Shown piece by piece: positions 59,651 through 64,000 of a DNA stretch of 64,000 nucleotides. This stretch comes from DASXTC01 sp036505635 (lineage in GTDB: Bacteria > Acidobacteriota > Polarisedimenticolia > JACPZX01 > DASXTC01): NCBI GenBank assembly GCA_036505635.1, contig DASXTC010000056.1:1-64000 (forward strand), given 5' to 3'. The notes under the pieces were generated by a model. The model was not told where the DNA came from and did no database searches. It saw only the letters and a list, made by a program, of their open reading frames with translations. The translations under genes were made by a program, and so were the position numbers. Positions within the stretch are counted from its first letter, which is position 1, and every line of letters begins with the position of its first letter.

Positions 59651-60445
59651 CTACCCCGTGAAGGTGAGAAAAGCCCCCGGGCTCTCCCATTGCCCTTTCT
59701 CCTGCTGGAACTTCACGTTCTTGTCGATGAAGATCTGCCCGTCGTCGGACAGCGTGATCTTGTACCTTTCCAGCGGGCGCGGCGCCGGGCCCTCGAAGTT
59801 GATCCCCGTCGGATAGAATCCGCTGCCATGGCACGGGCACTTGAACTTGTTCTCCGACGCGAGCCAGTTGGGGGTGCACCCTAGGTGGGTGCAGATGGTC
59901 GACAGCGCGTAGAACCCCTCGTCGGTGCGGACCAGCCAGACGCCGTAGCTCTCCTTCCACCGCTCGTCCACCTTGCCGACCGCGTACTCGGCCGGGCGGC
60001 CCGCCTTGAACGTCGAAGGGGGCTCAAACAGGACGTTGGGGAACATGAAACGGGTGGCCGCCGTGACCATGCCGCCCATCGCCGCGGTGAACGAGATCCA
60101 CCCGACGCTGAGCCAGTTGAAGAACCCGCGGCGGGTCATGGGGGCGCTCTCGAGCGAGGGACGGTAGACCACCTCCCCCACGCCGCTCTTGATGACGGTG
60201 GCGGCGGGCCGGGAGGCAGAGGCGGCGGCCGCCTTGGCCGCGGCGACGCCGGCCGCCCCGGTCGGCTTGGCCGCGGCCGCGGCCGGGGCCGGTGGCTTCG
60301 GTGCCGCGGGAGCTGCGGGGGCCGAGGGTGCCGGAGGCGCCGGGGCCTTCGCCGGCGTCACCCTGGCTTGTGCGGGACCCTCGGCCGTTGGTTCCCCATC
60401 CGGCTCGGCAGGCTTGCCCCCCTCGGTCTTGCTGTCGTCGGGCAT
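59651..60445 (-). CDS. Rieske iron-sulfur subunit of the bc-type complex, with long Ala/Pro-rich N-terminus
   Basis: A 264-residue protein. The cluster boxes CTHLGC and CPCHGSG are intact, with one transmembrane helix near 120-145 preceded by TRRGFF, a twin-arginine-like start. The first about 90 residues are low-complexity Ala/Pro/Lys (for example APAPPAPSAPAAPAAPKPP), far longer than in normal Rieske subunits, and probably a flexible cytoplasmic tail. ATG 60445 follows GAGGAAGCCGGAG; ATG 60490 is an alternative. Confidence 0.9.
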   Translation of the reverse strand: MPDDSKTEGGKPAEPDGEPTAEGPAQARVTPAKAPAPPAPSAPAAPAAPKPPAPAAAAAKPTGAAGVAAAKAAAASASRPAATVIKSGVGEVVYRPSLESAPMTRRGFFNWLSVGWISFTAAMGGMVTAATRFMFPNVLFEPPSTFKAGRPAEYAVGKVDERWKESYGVWLVRTDEGFYALSTICTHLGCTPNWLASENKFKCPCHGSGFYPTGINFEGPAPRPLERYKITLSDDGQIFIDKNVKFQQEKGQWESPGAFLTFTG

Positions 60446-60619
60446 CTCCGGCTTCCTCAGTCGTCCTCGCGCGTCGGTCCCGAAATCCACCCGCGGAGAT
60501 CGTCGCTCTCGCGCGGCGGTCTCAGGCGATCATCGCCTGCTGCCGTGATGATCGAGTCGGGTCGGGTGAAACCTTGGCATGCCTCGACGCGGATCCGCAC
60601 TTCCGCGCGAGGGGCGGAA

Positions 60620-60647
60620 AGTGTACCAGATGGTCGGCCTCTGTCAA
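60620..60647 (-). promoter_or_regulatory. Promoter of the bc-type complex operon
   Basis: On the minus strand TTGACA (60647-60642) and TACACT (60625-60620) are separated by 16 bases. Transcription near 60613 would leave a leader of about 170 bases before the Rieske start, long enough for regulation, though I recognise no known element in it. Confidence 0.65.
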
Positions 60648-60660
60648 GCATTCTGCCCCT

Positions 60661-61575
60661 TTACCGAGGTCCGAGGCTCTCGGCCGCCTTCAAAGCGATC
60701 TCGCGCACGTTGAGGCTCGGGTCCTTCTCCCCCAGCTCGCGGAGCCGGGCGGAAAACGATGCGTCCTTCAGGAGGTAGATCGCCTGGATGCCGTTCACCA
60801 TGGCGCTGACCTTCTGGTCCTCCGTGATCCCCTCGACCTTGTCGAGGTGGCTCCGGTCGATCATCCGGGAAATGACCCCCACCCCCGATCCATCTCCCAG
60901 CACCGCCAGTGCCAGGGCCGCGTTCCACCGGATCTCCTCCGCGGGGTCCTCCAGGAGGGGCAGCAGTGCAGGGATCGCGGCAGGGTCGTGCGTCCGGCCC
61001 AGCGCGTGGATCGCCACCTTGCGGATGGCCGGATCCTCGTCGTCGAGAAGGCCGGTCAGGGGGCCTGCCGCCCCGGCGACGTCCCCCAGGGTGCCGAGCG
61101 CCCGGGCCGCGTGCAGCCGCACTTCGGGATCGGAATCGCCAAGCGCCTCGATGATCGCGGGCCCTCCCTCCGGGCTGCCGAGCCGCTCGAGCGCGATGAT
61201 GAGGTACTTGCGGACCTGCGGATCCTCCCTCCCTTCTTGATGCAGGGCGGAGATGATGTCGGCCATCAGCCGGGGGTCGGCCCCCCGCTCGGGTTGCTTT
61301 CCGATGGCGCGCGAGAGCTCGAAGGCGGCCTGCCATCGATCGCCGCCGCGCCTGGTGCGCACCTCCTGGAGGAAATCGCGCGCGCTCTTGTTCTCGCTGC
61401 TCAGCAGGCCGAACATGATGAAGACGCCCACGCAGAGGAGCACGATCAGGGAGGGCACGATGAAAAACTGGGAGAGCTCCCGCAGGAAGCCCTGCTCGGG
61501 CTCGGCGTCGCCGACCGGACCGTCCGCTCCGGGCAGCACGGGATCGGGAACGCCCGTCCTGGTGGGCTCGCTCAT
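60661..61575 (-). CDS. Membrane-anchored HEAT-repeat protein
   Basis: A 304-residue protein: short N-terminal tail, one transmembrane helix (FFIVPSLIVLLCVGVFIMFGLL), then about six HEAT/PBS-lyase-type repeats (EALGDSDPEVRLHAARALGTLG, LLDDEDPAIRKVAIHALGRT and others). It should be a scaffold at the membrane. Position directly before the bc operon suggests a role in assembling or organising that complex. ATG 61575 has no clear ribosome site. Confidence 0.82.
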   Translation of the reverse strand: MSEPTRTGVPDPVLPGADGPVGDAEPEQGFLRELSQFFIVPSLIVLLCVGVFIMFGLLSSENKSARDFLQEVRTRRGGDRWQAAFELSRAIGKQPERGADPRLMADIISALHQEGREDPQVRKYLIIALERLGSPEGGPAIIEALGDSDPEVRLHAARALGTLGDVAGAAGPLTGLLDDEDPAIRKVAIHALGRTHDPAAIPALLPLLEDPAEEIRWNAALALAVLGDGSGVGVISRMIDRSHLDKVEGITEDQKVSAMVNGIQAIYLLKDASFSARLRELGEKDPSLNVREIALKAAESLGPR

Positions 61576-61650
61576 ATAGGAGGTCCACGATAGCAGGCGA
61601 CTCGCGGCGGAGTCCACCCGCGTTTGGCGCGGCAACCCCGCCGGACTACA

Positions 61651-61656
61651 TATAAT
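61651..61656 (+). promoter_or_regulatory. -10 element for the glycosyltransferase gene, leaderless
   Basis: TATAAT ends seven bases before ATG 61664, with no Shine-Dalgarno. Earlier in-frame ATGs at 61655 and 61658 lie in or directly behind the hexamer and would be outside the transcript. Confidence 0.5.
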
Positions 61657-61663
61657 GATGTGC

Positions 61664-62380
61664 ATGGAGGGGGCTGAGAAGGTCCTGAATCATACGGGCG
61701 CGCTGGTGATCTACGCAAGGCCCCCTGTCCTCGGCAAGGTGAAGACGCGGCTGCAGCCGGCCCTGACACATGCGGAGGGGCTCGCCCTCTACGAGGCGAT
61801 GCTGGCCGACGTCATCGAACGCGCGGCGGGGGGCCGGACGGATCGGGCCACGACCTTCCTGGCGTGGAGCGAGGCCTGCGAACCGCCCGCGTCCCTGAAG
61901 GAGGTGCTGGGGCTGGTGAGCGTCGAGCGGCAGGTCGGCGGCGATCTGGGCGAGCGGATGGCGCACACCCTCCAGGAGAAGCTGCGCGGAGGCTTCGGCA
62001 GGGTGATCCTCGTCGGGGCCGACTCCCCAAACCTTCCGCTCGACTATCTGCGGCAGGCGTTCGAGGCGTTGCGCGAGGTGGATCTCGTCTACGGGCCCGC
62101 CGACGATGGCGGGTACTATCTCGTCGGCGCACGCCGGCTGCATCCCAGGATCTTCCAGACGATGCCGTGGGGGACCGATCGGGTCCTCGCCATTACCCGC
62201 CAGAGGATCAAGGATGGGAGGATCTCGCATCGCGAGCTGCCGCGCTGGTACGACGTGGACACGCCCGCCGATCTGGTCCGCCTCTGGAAGGACCTGCAGC
62301 ACATGAAGGCAAAGGGCGCGGCCGAGGTGCCACGGCGCACATTGCGGATGCTGGCCTCGCTCGTGCCCGGCCGGCTCTGA
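61664..62380 (+). CDS. TIGR04282-family glycosyltransferase (DUF2064)
   Basis: A 238-residue GT-A-fold protein. It has the nucleotide-binding start VIYARPPVLGKVKTRL, the family signature GADSPNLPLDYL, GPADDGGYYLVG and a late WYDVDTPADL. TIGR04282 members include one proposed for arsenosugar synthesis, but most have unknown acceptors. Four bases separate it from the next gene. Confidence 0.87.
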   Translation: MEGAEKVLNHTGALVIYARPPVLGKVKTRLQPALTHAEGLALYEAMLADVIERAAGGRTDRATTFLAWSEACEPPASLKEVLGLVSVERQVGGDLGERMAHTLQEKLRGGFGRVILVGADSPNLPLDYLRQAFEALREVDLVYGPADDGGYYLVGARRLHPRIFQTMPWGTDRVLAITRQRIKDGRISHRELPRWYDVDTPADLVRLWKDLQHMKAKGAAEVPRRTLRMLASLVPGRL

Positions 62381-62384
62381 GCCG

Positions 62385-64000
62385 ATGCACGGACGGCACG
62401 TACCGGAGTACGAGGTCGCGCGCCGGCCAGGCGCCCGCCCCATCCTGATCTTCGACGGGGACTGCGGATTCTGCCGGCTCTGGATCGAGCGCTGGCGCGC
62501 GCGCACGGGCGACGCGATCGAGTACGCGCCGTACCAGGAAGCGGCCTCACGGTATCCCGAGATCCCGCGCGAGGCTTTCGAGCGATCCGTCGTCTACGTC
62601 GAGCCCGAGGGCGCTGCCTGGTCGGGCGCGGCGGCTGCGCTGAGATCCCTCGCCAGCGTGACCAGCGGGAGGAAATGGCTCGCGCTCTATGGCCGCCTGC
62701 CCGGCTTCGCCGGGATCGCGGAGGGGATCTACGGGTACGTCGCCGGACACCGCCGCCTCTTCTCGAAGCTGACGAGGCTCCTGTGGGGGACGCAGGTCTC
62801 CCCGCCGAGCTACTTTCTCGCGCGCAGCCTCTTCCTCCGGTTGACCGGGGCGACCTACCTGGTCGCGTTTCTGTCGCTCTGGGCGCAGGTCGACGGACTC
62901 GTTGGAAGCCGGGGGATACTGCCGGCCGCGCCCTGGCTCGACTCGCTCGCCGAACGGCTGGGCCCCGAGCGCTATCTTCTCCTACCCACCCTCTGCTGGC
63001 TCGACGCGAGCGATCCATTCCTCCACCTGCTGTGCGGCGCCGGCGCGCTCTTCTCCGGTCTGGTGATCCTCGGAATCCTCCCCCGGCTCTGCCTGGCCTT
63101 CCTGTGGATCCTCTACCTCTCTCTGGCCGGCGTCTGCCGGACCTTCCTGAACTTCCAGTGGGACCTGCTCCTGCTGGAGAGCGGCTTTCTCGCCATTCTG
63201 CTCGCCCCCGCCGGACCGCGCTGCGCGCTTCTGTGCCCCCGCCCGCCTCCCCGCGCCGCCTTCGCGCTGCTTCGATGGCTCCTCTTCAGGCTCATGTTCG
63301 CGTCCGGTCTCGTGAAGCTCTCGAGCGGGGACCCGAGCTGGTGGGGCCTGAGCGCCCTGAGCCGCCATTACGAGACGCAGCCTCTTCCGACCTGGACCGC
63401 CTGGTACGCCCACCAGCTCCCCGCGTGGTTCCAGAGCGCGTGCGTGGCGATCATGTTCGCCATCGAGCTGGGCGCGCCCTTTTTCATCGCCGCCCCGCGC
63501 CGGCCGAGGTACATCGCCTGCGGGGCTCTGGTCACCCTGCAGATCCTCATCGCCGCGATGGGCAACTACGGGTTCTTCAATCTGCTGGCGTTGAGCCTCT
63601 GCCTCCTGTTGATCGACGACGGTGTCTGGCCTCGACGCATGCGCGAGGGGCTGCGCCGCGCGCGCGAGTCGGCCCCCGTCCCGGTCCGCCGCCGGTGGCG
63701 TTCCTGGGCCGTGGCGCCGCTGGTCTGCGTCATCGCCCTCCTGGGAGCGGTCCACCTGGCCGGCGCCTTCCGGGTCCCCATCGAGTGGCCGTCGCCTATC
63801 GCCTCGCTGGTGCGCTGGGCCTCTCCATTCCGCTCGGTGAACGGCTACGGTCTCTTCTCCATAATGACCATGTCACGGCCCGAGATCGTGGTGGAAGGGA
63901 GCGAGGACGGCAGGACCTGGCTCGCTTACGAGTTTCGATGGAAGCCGGGGGACACGGAGCGCAGGCCCGCCTTCATGGCTCCGCACATGCCCCGGCTCGA
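62385..64000 (+). CDS. DCC-domain / lipase-maturation-factor fusion membrane protein (3' end outside window)
   Basis: An open frame from ATG 62385 to the window end, at least 538 residues. Residues 1-130 are a DCC-type thioredoxin-like domain (ILIFDGDCGFCRLWIERW). Then come many transmembrane helices of the lipase maturation factor type, with the hallmark LNFQWDLLLLESGFLAILLA, SGLVKLSSGDPSWWGLSAL and HYETQPLPTWTAWYAHQLP. LMF1 in vertebrates helps lipases mature; bacterial homologues are uncharacterised. The DCC part could give redox or disulfide function to the same protein. Confidence 0.87.
   Translation, partial: MHGRHVPEYEVARRPGARPILIFDGDCGFCRLWIERWRARTGDAIEYAPYQEAASRYPEIPREAFERSVVYVEPEGAAWSGAAAALRSLASVTSGRKWLALYGRLPGFAGIAEGIYGYVAGHRRLFSKLTRLLWGTQVSPPSYFLARSLFLRLTGATYLVAFLSLWAQVDGLVGSRGILPAAPWLDSLAERLGPERYLLLPTLCWLDASDPFLHLLCGAGALFSGLVILGILPRLCLAFLWILYLSLAGVCRTFLNFQWDLLLLESGFLAILLAPAGPRCALLCPRPPPRAAFALLRWLLFRLMFASGLVKLSSGDPSWWGLSALSRHYETQPLPTWTAWYAHQLPAWFQSACVAIMFAIELGAPFFIAAPRRPRYIACGALVTLQILIAAMGNYGFFNLLALSLCLLLIDDGVWPRRMREGLRRARESAPVPVRRRWRSWAVAPLVCVIALLGAVHLAGAFRVPIEWPSPIASLVRWASPFRSVNGYGLFSIMTMSRPEIVVEGSEDGRTWLAYEFRWKPGDTERRPAFMAPHMPRL

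Overview
The window is high-GC, gene-dense DNA of a bacterium with an outer membrane or otherwise protein-rich surface (many signal peptides and lipoproteins) and aerobic or otherwise membrane-bound respiration (complex I fragments, a cytochrome b/Rieske/octaheme cytochrome c complex). Gene content and style (split b6-type cytochrome b with a multiheme partner, M28/S9/DUF885 peptidases, giant FN3-rich subtilase, HEAT and TPR proteins, GTGA/ATGA-coupled genes) would fit an uncultured Acidobacteriota-like lineage, but no rRNA or tRNA is present, so the placement is an inference. No CRISPR array, phage or insertion sequence was seen.

Layout. 1-3430: a leftward array of five complete gene cassettes plus one cut by the window edge, separated by attC sites and headed by a frameshifted C-terminal scrap of an integron integrase. 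All five complete cassette genes encode small exported proteins of unknown function. 3505-9012 (minus): M28 peptidase, small membrane protein and hydantoinase/oxoprolinase subunits HyuB and HyuA. 9060-15707 (plus): PlsC-type acyltransferase, CCA-adding-type nucleotidyltransferase, acetyl-CoA synthetase, class V aminotransferase and SerA; the last two look like a serine-synthesis pair. 15711-20142: S9 peptidase and rhomboid protease (minus), divergent from an M16 homologue without its zinc motif (plus). 20212-20302: a nested inverted repeat. 20340-22559: STAS protein facing an ECF sigma factor with two downstream membrane or exported proteins. 22528-26174 (minus): DUF885 peptidase, TPR-zincin fusion, metallo-beta-lactamase-fold protein. 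26280-29004 (plus): DNA polymerase IV and a TPR protein.

29108-38612 (plus) is the most striking locus: a cohesin-like lipoprotein, a second exported cohesin-like protein and a 2758-residue secreted subtilase ending in a two-repeat dockerin, all translationally coupled. I read it as a self-contained cohesin-dockerin system for holding a protease on the cell surface. 38722-41063 (plus): DUF1015 protein, endonuclease III and a small Cys/His-rich protein.

41074-46625 (minus): one long operon running nuoB, nuoI, second nuoB, MidA/NDUFAF7-type methyltransferase, RibA, Rieske ferredoxin, MobA, MobB-like P-loop protein and a membrane protein. 46738-47556 (plus): polytopic membrane protein. 47589-52890 (minus): Rrf2/IscR-like regulator, cysteine desulfurase, A-type carrier, DUF2203, SDR, two [2Fe-2S] ferredoxins, HAD hydrolase and FolE, behind a near-consensus promoter with a candidate operator. 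53000-54850 (plus): small zinc-ribbon and membrane proteins. 54839-61575 (minus): a bc-type quinol oxidoreductase locus (HEAT protein, Rieske, split cytochrome b, octaheme cytochrome c). 61664-64000 (plus): TIGR04282-type glycosyltransferase and the start of a DCC-lipase-maturation-factor fusion that runs off the window.

Two themes recur. Genes within operons are coupled by GTGA/ATGA overlaps. Many first genes have a -10-like hexamer only 6 to 10 bases before the start codon and no Shine-Dalgarno sequence, which suggests widespread leaderless mRNAs.
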